Source: an uncultured Veillonellaceae bacterium (GTDB lineage: Bacteria; Bacillota; Negativicutes; Veillonellales; Dialisteraceae). From it: a stretch of DNA of 58,832 bases. Under the pieces are notes generated by a model, which had not been told where the DNA came from, did not search any database, and saw only the letters and a list, made by a program, of their open reading frames with translations. This document shows positions 31,437-39,125 of this stretch, piece by piece. Every line of letters begins with the position of its first letter. Positions within the stretch are counted from its first letter, which is position 1. Location: assembly GCA_958348245.1 (NCBI GenBank), contig CATVYJ010000010.1:1-58832 (forward strand). The letters are read 5' to 3'. The translations under genes were made by a program, and so were the position numbers.

Positions 31437-33944
31437 GTGACGCCGCCGGAAATATTGAAGCGCTTTTTCGGGTACGACAGCTTCCGCCCCGTGCAGGAGG
31501 ACGTGATCCGCGCCATCCTCGCCGGAGAGGACGTGCTGGCCATCATGCCCACCGGCGCGGGGAAGTCCCTGTGCTTCCAGGTGCCGGCGCTGGCGCTTCC
31601 CGCGGGGACGGTGGTCATTTCGCCCCTCATTTCCCTCATGAAGGATCAGGTGGAAGCGCTCGCCGCGGAGGGCGTGCCCGCGTCGTACGTGAACAGCACG
31701 GTGCCCGCGGGCGAATCCATCCAGCGCCTGCGCGACCTCTACACGGGGCGGCTGAAGCTCCTCTACATGGCGCCGGAAAAGCTCGAGCCTTCCTATTTCA
31801 CGGAATGCCTGCGGCAGGTGCCGCTCTCGCTCTTCGTGGTGGACGAGGCGCACTGCGTCTCCCAGTGGGGGCACGATTTCCGCCCGAGCTACCGCCGCAT
31901 CGACGCCTTCCTCGACACGCTCCCGAAGCGGCCCGTGGTGGCGGCCTTTACGGCGACCGCCACGCCCGTCGTGGAGGAGGACATGAAGCGGAGCCTCCGC
32001 CTCGAAGGGGCGCGGGTCTTCCGCACGGGGCTCGACCGGCCGAACCTGTCGTTCCGCGTGGTGCGGGGCGCGGATAAGAAGGAATTTATCCGGGAGTACG
32101 CGGCGGCGCACCGCGAGGAGAGCGGCATCGTGTACTGCGCCACGAGGAAGGCCGCGGACGAGGTGTACGAATTTCTCGCCGCGGCGGGATTCCGCGCGGG
32201 GCGCTACCACGCGGGCATGACCGACGAAGAGCGGCGGCAGGCGCAGGAGGATTTCTCCTACGACCGGACGCTCGTCATGGCGGCGACGAACGCGTTCGGC
32301 ATGGGCATCGACAAGAGCAACGTGCGCTACGTCATCCACTACCAGATGCCGAAGAGCCTCGAGGCGTATTATCAGGAAGCGGGCCGCGCGGGGCGGGACG
32401 GCGCGGCGGCGGAGTGCATTCTCCTCTACAGCGGGCAGGACGCGGCCATCCAGCGCTATCTCATCGAGCGGAGCGCCCGGGACGAGGAGAAGACCCCCCT
32501 CGACTACGAGCGGCTCGCCCGCATGGAGGACTACTGCCGCACCACGGACTGCCTGCGCAATACGATCCTCCGCTATTTCGGCGAAGCGGCGGAGGAGCCC
32601 TGCGGGCACTGCGGCAACTGCGAGGCCGCCCGGAGCCGGGTGCGCATCACGGACGAGGCGGCGCTCTTTTTCCGTACGATTGCCGCCACGGGGGAAGCGT
32701 TCGGCGCGTCGGTCATCGCGCACATCCTGAAGGGGAGCCGCAGCGAAATCATCCGGAGCCGCCGTCTGGAGGGGTGCCCCACGTACGGCAAACTTTCCGG
32801 GCGGAAGACGGGCGATATCCGGGCCGCGGTCGAGCGCTGCGCCGCCGACGGGTGGCTCCGCCGGGAGGGCGGCCAGTACCCCGTGCTGAAGCTCACCGAC
32901 GCGGCGCGGGACGTGCTGGACGGACGGCGGGAGGTGTACGGCCTGCCCGTGGGCGCGGCGTCGTTCCTGAAAGAGGCGGCCCGGTCGGGGCGGAAACCGC
33001 AGGCGGAGGCCCGGGGCGGCCTCTTCGACGCGCTGCGGGCGCTCCGGAAGGCCATCGCCGCGGAGGAGCAGGTGCCGCCCTTCGTGGTCTTTTCCGACGC
33101 GACCCTCGAAGACATGGCGGCGCGGAAGCCCCGGTCGCTGGCGGAAATGGGCGAAGTGCGCGGCGTGGGGGCGTTCAAGCTGCGGAAATACGGGCCGCGC
33201 TTCCTCGAAGCGGTGAGCGGCGTCCGGGAGGAAGCGCCGGAGCCGCCGACGCCGGAGGCGCGCCCCGCCGGGACGGCCGTCCCCGCGCGGGGGGCGCGCT
33301 TCCTCGGCCAGGCGGACAGCGCGGCGGACGAAGCGCGCGTGAAAGAGCTCGTGCGGCTGCTCGCCCTGCGCCAGCAGGCGCTCGTGAAGGCGGGCAGAGC
33401 CCGGCGGTGCCACTGCTTCCGGGAAGAGACGCTCCGGGCCATCGCGGTCCGGCGGCCCGCCGGGGAGGCGGAGATGCTCGCCATCCCCGGCGTGGGCCGC
33501 TCCCGGTGGGAGCACGTGGGACGCTGGCTGCTGCCGCTCCTGCACGGCGGGGACGGGGAAGTGCCGTCCTGCCTGACCGCGGAGCCGCCGCGCCGGCCGA
33601 AGAACGCGGCGGAGAAACAGGAAAACGGCGAACCCCTTTCCACTGCATCGGAAAAACAGGTGAAGGCCGTAGACATGTCCAAAGCATCTGCGAAGCCTGC
33701 GGCGCGGCATTTGCCCTCGGAGGGCGGCGCCGTCGCGGCGGAGGCGTTTCTCCTCTACATGGAAAAGGTGCGCCAGCGCCTCGCCCGGCAGGCGGACCTC
33801 CCGCCGGAGGCCATCTGTCCCCGGGAGACCCTCGCGGCCATCGCGCAGGGCAGCCGCGCCCCCGGCGGCATGAGCGCGGAGCAGCGCATTCTCTACGGCC
33901 CGGCGCTTCTCGCCGCGGCGGACGTATACCGCAAATTATTCTGA
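31437..33944 (+). CDS. recQ: RecQ-type ATP-dependent DNA helicase with three HRDC-like domains
   Basis: 835 aa, longer than the usual 600. Walker A MPTGAGKSL, DEAH box VVDEAHCVSQWGHD and the motif VI region YYQEAGRAGRDG are intact. Zn-binding cysteines lie in YCRTTDCLRN and CGHCGNC, then a winged helix. Three HRDC-like modules follow: about 515-590 (FSDATLEDMAARKPRSLAEM), 635-700 (FREETLRAIAVRRPAGEAEM) and a C-terminal one (ICPRETLAAIAQGS). Triple HRDC RecQ is known from Deinococcus and Neisseria. GTG 31437 is 7 nt after AGGAGG; a TATAAT lies at 31392. First gene of a probable recQ-thyA-folA-queT operon. Confidence 0.92.
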   Translation: MTPPEILKRFFGYDSFRPVQEDVIRAILAGEDVLAIMPTGAGKSLCFQVPALALPAGTVVISPLISLMKDQVEALAAEGVPASYVNSTVPAGESIQRLRDLYTGRLKLLYMAPEKLEPSYFTECLRQVPLSLFVVDEAHCVSQWGHDFRPSYRRIDAFLDTLPKRPVVAAFTATATPVVEEDMKRSLRLEGARVFRTGLDRPNLSFRVVRGADKKEFIREYAAAHREESGIVYCATRKAADEVYEFLAAAGFRAGRYHAGMTDEERRQAQEDFSYDRTLVMAATNAFGMGIDKSNVRYVIHYQMPKSLEAYYQEAGRAGRDGAAAECILLYSGQDAAIQRYLIERSARDEEKTPLDYERLARMEDYCRTTDCLRNTILRYFGEAAEEPCGHCGNCEAARSRVRITDEAALFFRTIAATGEAFGASVIAHILKGSRSEIIRSRRLEGCPTYGKLSGRKTGDIRAAVERCAADGWLRREGGQYPVLKLTDAARDVLDGRREVYGLPVGAASFLKEAARSGRKPQAEARGGLFDALRALRKAIAAEEQVPPFVVFSDATLEDMAARKPRSLAEMGEVRGVGAFKLRKYGPRFLEAVSGVREEAPEPPTPEARPAGTAVPARGARFLGQADSAADEARVKELVRLLALRQQALVKAGRARRCHCFREETLRAIAVRRPAGEAEMLAIPGVGRSRWEHVGRWLLPLLHGGDGEVPSCLTAEPPRRPKNAAEKQENGEPLSTASEKQVKAVDMSKASAKPAARHLPSEGGAVAAEAFLLYMEKVRQRLARQADLPPEAICPRETLAAIAQGSRAPGGMSAEQRILYGPALLAAADVYRKLF

Positions 33945-33965
33945 TTTCCCAAGGAGGAAGCTCCC

Positions 33966-34760
33966 ATGAGCAGTGCAGATACCCAATATTTACAGATCGT
34001 CCGGCGCATCCTCGACGAAGGGGCCCTTGGACAGAACCGCACGGGCATGCCCGCGTACAAGCTGCCCCACCAGATCATGCAGTTTGATCTGGAGCGGGAA
34101 TTTCCCATCCTCACCACGAAATTTGTCGCCTTCAAGACGGCGGTGAAGGAGATCCTCTGGATCTGGCAGAAGCAGTCCAACGACGTGCGCGTCCTCCAGG
34201 AATGGGGCTGCCACATCTGGGACGAATGGATGCGTCCGGACGGCACCATCGGCAAAGCGTACGGCTACCAGCTCGCGAAGTATCATCAGGTGGACACGCT
34301 CCTCAAGACGCTCAAGGAGGACCCGGAGAGCCGGCGCATGGTGGTCTCCCTGTGGAATATGGAAGACCTGCCGGACATGGCGCTCCAGCCCTGCGCGTTT
34401 CTCACCATGTGGGACGTGTCGCAGGACGGCCGGCTGAACTGCATGCTCGTCCAGCGCTCGGGCGACATGGGCCTCGGCGTGCCTTTCAATTTCACCCAGT
34501 ACGCCGTGCTGGTCCATCTCATCGCGCAGGCGTCGGGGCTGCGTCCGGGACTCTTCACGCACGTCATCAACAACGCCCACATCTACGAAAACCACGCGGC
34601 GGCGCTCCGCACGCAGCTCGCGCGCCTGCCGGAGGCGTATCCCGCGCCGCGGCTCGTCATCAATCCGGACGTGACCGATTTCTACGCTTTCCAGCCCGAA
34701 GACATTCAGCTCGACAATTACCGGCACTTCGGGAAGCTCCCCATGGAGGTGTCCGTATGA
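33966..34760 (+). CDS. thyA: Thymidylate synthase
   Basis: 264 aa, exactly the standard length. The catalytic Cys143 lies in ALQPCAFLTMW, the phosphate-binding pair Arg123/Arg124 in ESRRMVVSLWN, and the folate/dUMP segment RSGDMGLGVPFNFTQYA is complete. It converts dUMP to dTMP with methylene-tetrahydrofolate, producing dihydrofolate, which the next gene recycles. AAGGAGG precedes ATG 33966, 21 bp after recQ; the stop overlaps the folA start. Confidence 0.97.
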   Translation: MSSADTQYLQIVRRILDEGALGQNRTGMPAYKLPHQIMQFDLEREFPILTTKFVAFKTAVKEILWIWQKQSNDVRVLQEWGCHIWDEWMRPDGTIGKAYGYQLAKYHQVDTLLKTLKEDPESRRMVVSLWNMEDLPDMALQPCAFLTMWDVSQDGRLNCMLVQRSGDMGLGVPFNFTQYAVLVHLIAQASGLRPGLFTHVINNAHIYENHAAALRTQLARLPEAYPAPRLVINPDVTDFYAFQPEDIQLDNYRHFGKLPMEVSV

Positions 34761-35239
34761 GCCTCACCGTCATCGCCGCCGTCGCGCGAAACGGCGTCAT
34801 CGGCCGGGACAACCGGCTCATCTGGCATCTGCCGGACGATCTGAAGCGGTTCAAGGCGCTCACCATGGGCCGCGCCATCGTCATGGGGCGGAAGACCTTC
34901 GAGAGCCTGCCCAAGGTCCTGCCGGGGCGCGCGCACTACGTGCTCACCGGGCAGCGGGACTACGAAGCGCCCGCGGGCGTGGCGGTTTTTCACTCCGTGG
35001 AGGCGCTGCTGGCGGCGCTCCCCGAGGGAGAGAATTTCGTCATCGGCGGCGCCGCGCTCTACGCGGAACTCCTGCCGCATGCGGACAAACTGATGCTCAC
35101 GGAGATCGACCGGGACTACGAAGGCGACGCAGTCTTCCCCGCTTTCGACAGGAGCGGATGGACCGTGACGGAAGAAGAGGCGGGCGAAGGGGAGATCCCC
35201 CACCGGTTCGTCACGTACGTGCGGAAGGGCGCGCCGTGA
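34757..35239 (+). CDS. folA: Dihydrofolate reductase
   Basis: 160 aa. N-terminal IAAVARNGVIGRDNRLIWHL with the active-site acidic residue in LPDDLKRFK, NADPH-binding VMGRKTFESLP and the FVIGGAALY loop. It regenerates tetrahydrofolate consumed by ThyA. ATG 34757 overlaps the thyA stop (ATGA), a classic coupled pair. Confidence 0.97.
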   Translation: MSLTVIAAVARNGVIGRDNRLIWHLPDDLKRFKALTMGRAIVMGRKTFESLPKVLPGRAHYVLTGQRDYEAPAGVAVFHSVEALLAALPEGENFVIGGAALYAELLPHADKLMLTEIDRDYEGDAVFPAFDRSGWTVTEEEAGEGEIPHRFVTYVRKGAP

Positions 35240-35721
35240 ACGTCCGGGACGCACTCTTCAACGCCGCCGCGGCCGCGCTTTACGCGGCGCTTACGCTCGC
35301 CTTCGCGCCCCTCTCCTACGGGCCCGTGCAGGCGCGCCTCTCGGAGTGCATGACGCTCCTCGCCTTTTACAACCGGAAATGGGTGCCCGGCCTCACCGCG
35401 GGGTGCTTCCTCGCGAACCTGGCGAGCCCCTTCGGCGCGGCGGACGTCTGTTTCGGCACGGCGGCGACGTTTCTCGCCGTGTGGGCCATGGGGCGCTGCC
35501 CGAACGTGTGGGCGGCGTCGCTCTGCCCGGCGCTCGCCAACGGCGTCCTCATCGGGGCGGAGCTCCTGTATCTCGCGGAGATTCCCCGGACGATGGCGGC
35601 CTTCCTGCCCGCCGCGCTCTACATCGCCGCGGGGGAAGTCCTGTCCGTCACGGTCTTCGGCACGGCGCTCTTCCGGCTGCTCCTGCGGAACGAGACGCTC
35701 CGCCGGTACTTCCGGCCGTGA
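35236..35721 (+). CDS. queT: QueT-family queuosine-precursor transporter
   Basis: 161 aa, five or six membrane helices, an ECF S-component-like fold (LTLAFAPLSYGPVQARLSE; LANLASPFGAADVCFGTAAT; LYLAEIPRTMAAFLPAALYI). QueT proteins import preQ0/preQ1 with a shared ECF module, not present here. GTG 35236 overlaps the folA stop (GTGA). Unlike many queT genes it has no preQ1 riboswitch of its own and is read from the folate operon. Confidence 0.85.
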   Translation: MNVRDALFNAAAAALYAALTLAFAPLSYGPVQARLSECMTLLAFYNRKWVPGLTAGCFLANLASPFGAADVCFGTAATFLAVWAMGRCPNVWAASLCPALANGVLIGAELLYLAEIPRTMAAFLPAALYIAAGEVLSVTVFGTALFRLLLRNETLRRYFRP

Positions 35722-35754
35722 AGCCGCCCGCCGGCGCGGCGCGCCCGGAGAGAT

Positions 35755-35785
35755 TCTTTCATGAGAAAAAATAATGCATGAAAGA
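35755..35785. promoter_or_regulatory. 9-bp inverted repeat upstream of the aro promoter
   Basis: TCTTTCATG (35755-35763) is the exact inverse of CATGAAAGA (35777-35785). It may be a weak terminator for the recQ-queT operon or an operator; the following T content is poor for a terminator. Confidence 0.45.
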
Positions 35786-35809
35786 TTTCATCTTGATTTT
35801 GCAAGAGGT

Positions 35810-35839
35810 TTGACAAATCGGCGGGGGCGCGCCTAAAAT
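35810..35839 (+). promoter_or_regulatory. Promoter of the aromatic amino acid operon
   Basis: A perfect TTGACA (35810-35815), 18-nt spacer and TAAAAT (35834-35839). The transcript would begin with the hairpin CCCGCC/GGCGGG (35847-35866). Confidence 0.82.
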
Positions 35840-35892
35840 AAACCAACCCGCCGGACGAAGGGCGGGAATTGATCGAAACGAGGCATTGTATC

Positions 35893-36045
35893 ATGAAGCG
35901 GTCCGACACTCTGCGGATGACAAGCGCATATTTTGCTTACTTCTTTAGCCGGGGCTATTTCTACGCCGGCTTTTTTGGCTACGCAAAATGTGACACCGCC
36001 GCAGTGGACGCACTTCATCGAGGCGCATCGCCCGTCCCGGTCTGA
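35893..36045 (+). CDS. Phe/Tyr-rich leader peptide of the aro operon attenuator
   Basis: 50 aa. Residues 13-30 read YFAYFFSRGYFYAGFFGY: five Tyr and six Phe in eighteen, no Trp. CGAGG lies 9 nt upstream of ATG 35893; ATG 35917 is an alternative start giving 42 aa. The Tyr/Phe codons overlap a hairpin AGCCGG/CCGGCT (35947-35952 with 35966-35971) followed by six T, and the stop is 17 nt before an intrinsic terminator. This is the layout of ribosome-mediated attenuation (as for enteric pheA or pheST leaders). Ribosomes stalling for charged tRNA-Phe or tRNA-Tyr would let transcription continue into aroF. Confidence 0.82.
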   Translation: MKRSDTLRMTSAYFAYFFSRGYFYAGFFGYAKCDTAAVDALHRGASPVPV

Positions 36046-36062
36046 ATGTTTTCCGGGGATTG

Positions 36063-36093
36063 AAGCAGACTCCATCGCGGGTCTGCTTTTTTT
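36063..36093 (+). terminator. Attenuator terminator before aroF
   Basis: AAGCAGAC (36063-36070) pairs with GTCTGCTT (36081-36088), 10-nt loop, seven T. The loop TCCATCGCGG (36071-36080) can instead pair with CCGCAGTGGA (35999-36008) in the leader ORF, nine of ten positions counting one G-U: a candidate antiterminator. Confidence 0.8.
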
Positions 36094-36119
36094 ATTTACC
36101 AGCAGAGGGGGACCATCCA

Positions 36120-37136
36120 ATGATTATCGTCATGAAACCGACCGCATCGAAGGAAAGCGTGGAGCGCGTCATCCAGTGCCTGAAGGCGCGGGGACTCCAG
36201 ATCGATGAAATTGTAGGCACGCAGAAGACCGTACTGGGCCTCGTGGGCGACACGGCCGCCGTGGACGAGGAGCTGCTCCAGAGCTATGACTGCATCGAGA
36301 AGGTCATGCGCGTGCAGGAGCCGTACAAGCGGGCGAGCCGCGCCTTCCATCCCGAGGACAGCGTGATCGACGTGGGCGGCGTGAAAATCGGCGGGAAAAA
36401 ACTCGCGGTCATCGCCGGGCCGTGCTCCATCGAGACGCCCTTGCAGATCACCGGCGTGGCGAAAGCCGTGGCCGAGGCGGGGGCGGACATCCTCCGGGGC
36501 GGCGCGTTCAAGCCGCGCACTTCGCCCTACTCCTTCCAGGGGCTCGGCGAGAAAGGGCTGGACCTCCTGTGCGACGCGGCGGAGGCGGCGCGCCTTCCCG
36601 TGGTGACGGAGCTCATGAGCATGGACAAGATCCCGGTCTTCCTCGAAAAGGGCGTGGACCTCATCCAGATCGGCGCGCGGAACATGCAGAATTTCGATCT
36701 GCTCAAAGCGGTGGGCCGGCTCAATGTCCCCGTGCTCCTGAAGCGGGGCATGTCCGCCACGCTGGAGGAATGGCTCATGAGCGCGGAGTACATCATGTCC
36801 GAGGGCAATCACAACGTCATCCTCTGCGAGCGGGGCATCCGCACCTTCGAGACGGCCACGCGGAATACGCTGGACCTCTCCGCCATTCCCGCCATCAAGC
36901 GCATGAGCCACCTGCCCATCATCGTGGACCCGAGCCACGCCACAGGCAAGCGGTGGATGGTGGAGTCCATGGCCATGGCGGCGGTGGCGGCCGGCGCGGA
37001 CGGCATCATGGTGGAGGTGCACAACGATCCCGAGCACGCCTGGTGCGACGGGGCGCAGTCCATCACGCCCGCCATGTTCGAGGACCTCATGAAGAAATTG
37101 AAAACTCTCGCGCCCATCGTAGGCCGGGAGCTGTGA
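36120..37136 (+). CDS. aroF: DAHP synthase, type I-beta with N-terminal regulatory domain
   Basis: 338 aa, the same length and architecture as the Thermotoga enzyme. An ACT/ferredoxin-like regulatory domain (about 1-68) is followed by the barrel (AGPCSIETPLQIT; GGAFKPRTSPYSFQG; DPSHATGKRWMV). It condenses PEP and erythrose-4-phosphate, the entry step to aromatics. The N-terminal domain usually confers Tyr/Phe feedback inhibition, so the enzyme and its transcript are probably controlled by the same end products. ATG 36120 follows AGGGGGA. A GC-rich hairpin (37143-37150 with 37175-37182) sits between it and tyrA. Confidence 0.95.
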   Translation: MIIVMKPTASKESVERVIQCLKARGLQIDEIVGTQKTVLGLVGDTAAVDEELLQSYDCIEKVMRVQEPYKRASRAFHPEDSVIDVGGVKIGGKKLAVIAGPCSIETPLQITGVAKAVAEAGADILRGGAFKPRTSPYSFQGLGEKGLDLLCDAAEAARLPVVTELMSMDKIPVFLEKGVDLIQIGARNMQNFDLLKAVGRLNVPVLLKRGMSATLEEWLMSAEYIMSEGNHNVILCERGIRTFETATRNTLDLSAIPAIKRMSHLPIIVDPSHATGKRWMVESMAMAAVAAGADGIMVEVHNDPEHAWCDGAQSITPAMFEDLMKKLKTLAPIVGREL

Positions 37137-37206
37137 GAAACGCGCCGCGCAGAGAAGCAGAGCAGAAGAGAAGCGCGCGGCGGACAAACCAAAGGAGCAG
37201 GGAAGC

Positions 37207-38058
37207 ATGGAAGACAATTTTACCAATCTTACGGCCGCCGTGGTGGGTCTGGGCCTCATGGGCGGCTCGTACGCAAAGCGCCTCACCGCGCTGGGGATGC
37301 GCGTCGTCGGCATCGACCGCACGAAAGCGGTGGAGGCGCAGGCCCTCGCGGACGGGGCCATCGCCGCGGCGGGGAAGGCGCATCTCGGGGAAGCGGCGCT
37401 TGTCATTTTCGCGACGCCCGAGCGCGTCACGGAAACATTTATACAGGCGCACCGGGACGCGTTCCGTCCGGGCGCGGTGCTCACCGACGCGGCGGGCGTG
37501 AAGGACGGCGGGGCGGCGCGCATCGAAGCGCTCCTCCGGGAAGATCTGGACTTCGTATCGGCCCATCCCATGGCGGGGCGGGAAGGCGCGGGCTACGGCC
37601 GGTCGTCCCCGGAGATTTTTCAGGGGTGCAGTTATATCCTCGTGCCGTCCGCGCGGAACCGGCCCGGCGCCCTTGCCCTCGTGCGGGCTCTGGCGGCGGC
37701 GCTCGGCGCGGCGCGCATCGAGGAGGCCGCGCCGGAGGCGCACGACGCGATCCTCGCCTACACGAGCGGGCTCCCCCACGCGGCGGCCGCGGCGGTCATG
37801 GCGAGCGATTCCTGGCGGGAGGACGCAGGGCATTTTGCCGCGGGAGGATTCCGGGACGTGACGCGCATCGCCGATATCAATGCGGCGCTCTGGACGGGGC
37901 TGTTTCTGGAAAACCGGGCGAACATGCTCCGCGAGCTGGACCGGTACATGGCGGCGCTGGAGCGGCTCCGCCGGGCGCTCGACGACAGGGACGCGGCGGC
38001 GCTGCAGGATTTCCTCACACTGGCGGGAGAACGGAAAAGGAGACTCATCCATGGATAA
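37207..38058 (+). CDS. tyrA: Prephenate dehydrogenase
   Basis: 283 aa. NAD(P)-binding GLGLMGGSYAKRL, then the catalytic-domain motifs SAHPMAGREGAGY and LAYTSGLPHAAAAAV. It has no C-terminal ACT domain, so tyrosine control must act elsewhere (the leader or AroF). AAAGGAG precedes ATG 37207. The gene overlaps aroB by 8 bp. Confidence 0.93.
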   Translation: MEDNFTNLTAAVVGLGLMGGSYAKRLTALGMRVVGIDRTKAVEAQALADGAIAAAGKAHLGEAALVIFATPERVTETFIQAHRDAFRPGAVLTDAAGVKDGGAARIEALLREDLDFVSAHPMAGREGAGYGRSSPEIFQGCSYILVPSARNRPGALALVRALAAALGAARIEEAAPEAHDAILAYTSGLPHAAAAAVMASDSWREDAGHFAAGGFRDVTRIADINAALWTGLFLENRANMLRELDRYMAALERLRRALDDRDAAALQDFLTLAGERKRRLIHG

Positions 38059-39124
38059 ACTGCATGTGAATCTGGGAAAGGATTCGTACGACATTACGGT
38101 GGAGCGGGGGCTGCTCGGCCGCATGGGGCCGCTGGTGCGGCAGGCCCTGCCCGGCGCGGAAAAGATCGCGGTCGTCACGGATGACGTGGTGGACGGGCTC
38201 TACGGGGCGCGCTTTGAAGCGGCGCTCCGCGGCGCGGGGTACGACGTGCGGCGCATCGCCGTGCCTCACGGGGAGCGGAGCAAGACCCTCGCCGTCCTGG
38301 GGGACGTGCTCGAGGCGATGAGCGCCTTCGGCATGACGCGGAGCGACGCGGTGGCGACCCTCTCCGGGGGCGTGCCGGGGGATCTGGGGGGATTCGCCGC
38401 GGCGGTGTACCTCCGGGGCATCCCCTTCGTGCAGGTGCCCACCACCATCCTCGCCCAGATCGACAGCAGCGTGGGCGGCAAGGTGGCGGTGGACCTCCCC
38501 AGCGGGAAAAATCTCGCGGGCAATTTCTACCAGCCGAAGGCGGTCCTCATCGACCCGGATCTGGTGCGGACGCTCGACGCGCGGTACGTGCACGACGGCA
38601 TGGCGGAGGCGGTGAAGTACGGCTGCATCCGGAGCGCCTCCCTCTTTTCGCTCTACGAAACGCTCCGCACGGACGAGGATATTTTCGAGGCGCTGCCGGA
38701 CATCATCCGGGAATGCTGCCGCATCAAGGCGGAGCTCGTGGAGGAGGACGAGCGGGACAACGGGGCGCGTATGCTCCTCAATTTCGGCCACACCATCGGG
38801 CACGCCGTCGAGCGCGAGTATCGCTACGAGACGTACACCCACGGGGAAGCGGTGGCGGCGGGGATGGCGCTCCTCACGCGGCGCACGGAGGCCATGGGCC
38901 TCACCGAAGCGGGCACGGCGGACCGCATCGAGCGGGTGCTCCGCGCGCTCCGGCTCCCCGTCTCGGTGGACGCGCCCGCCGCGGCGCTCCTCCCGCACAT
39001 CGCCCACGACAAGAAAAAGCGCGGGCAGACCATCACATTCGTGGCGCTCCGGCGCATCGGGGAGAGTTTCCTTCTTCCCGTGGAAGGGGCGCGCATTTCC
39101 GATTTCGTCAGCACAGGAGCATAA
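38051..39124 (+). CDS. aroB: 3-Dehydroquinate synthase
   Basis: 357 aa. Signatures: PHGERSKTLAVLG, the substrate/NAD site ILAQIDSSVGGKVAVDLPSG followed by KNLAGNFYQP, and the zinc ligands in NFGHTIGHAVE. It closes DAHP to 3-dehydroquinate. ATG 38051 follows AAAAGGAG and lies within the end of tyrA. Confidence 0.96.
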   Translation: MDKLHVNLGKDSYDITVERGLLGRMGPLVRQALPGAEKIAVVTDDVVDGLYGARFEAALRGAGYDVRRIAVPHGERSKTLAVLGDVLEAMSAFGMTRSDAVATLSGGVPGDLGGFAAAVYLRGIPFVQVPTTILAQIDSSVGGKVAVDLPSGKNLAGNFYQPKAVLIDPDLVRTLDARYVHDGMAEAVKYGCIRSASLFSLYETLRTDEDIFEALPDIIRECCRIKAELVEEDERDNGARMLLNFGHTIGHAVEREYRYETYTHGEAVAAGMALLTRRTEAMGLTEAGTADRIERVLRALRLPVSVDAPAAALLPHIAHDKKKRGQTITFVALRRIGESFLLPVEGARISDFVSTGA

Positions 39125-39125
39125 T

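Noticed and set aside
30048..33710. 1220-codon open frame on the minus strand
   Set aside because: Antisense to the EamA, membrane-pair and recQ genes, which have clear families and ribosome sites; the shadow has none.
35600..36119. T-box or preQ1 riboswitch upstream of aroF or queT
   Set aside because: There is no AGGGTGGTACCGCG-like element before aroF, and queT has no leader of its own because it overlaps folA.
36060..36119. Extending aroF upstream to the ATG at 36060
   Set aside because: Those codons cover the attenuator terminator and have no ribosome site; ATG 36120 matches the normal start of the regulatory domain.
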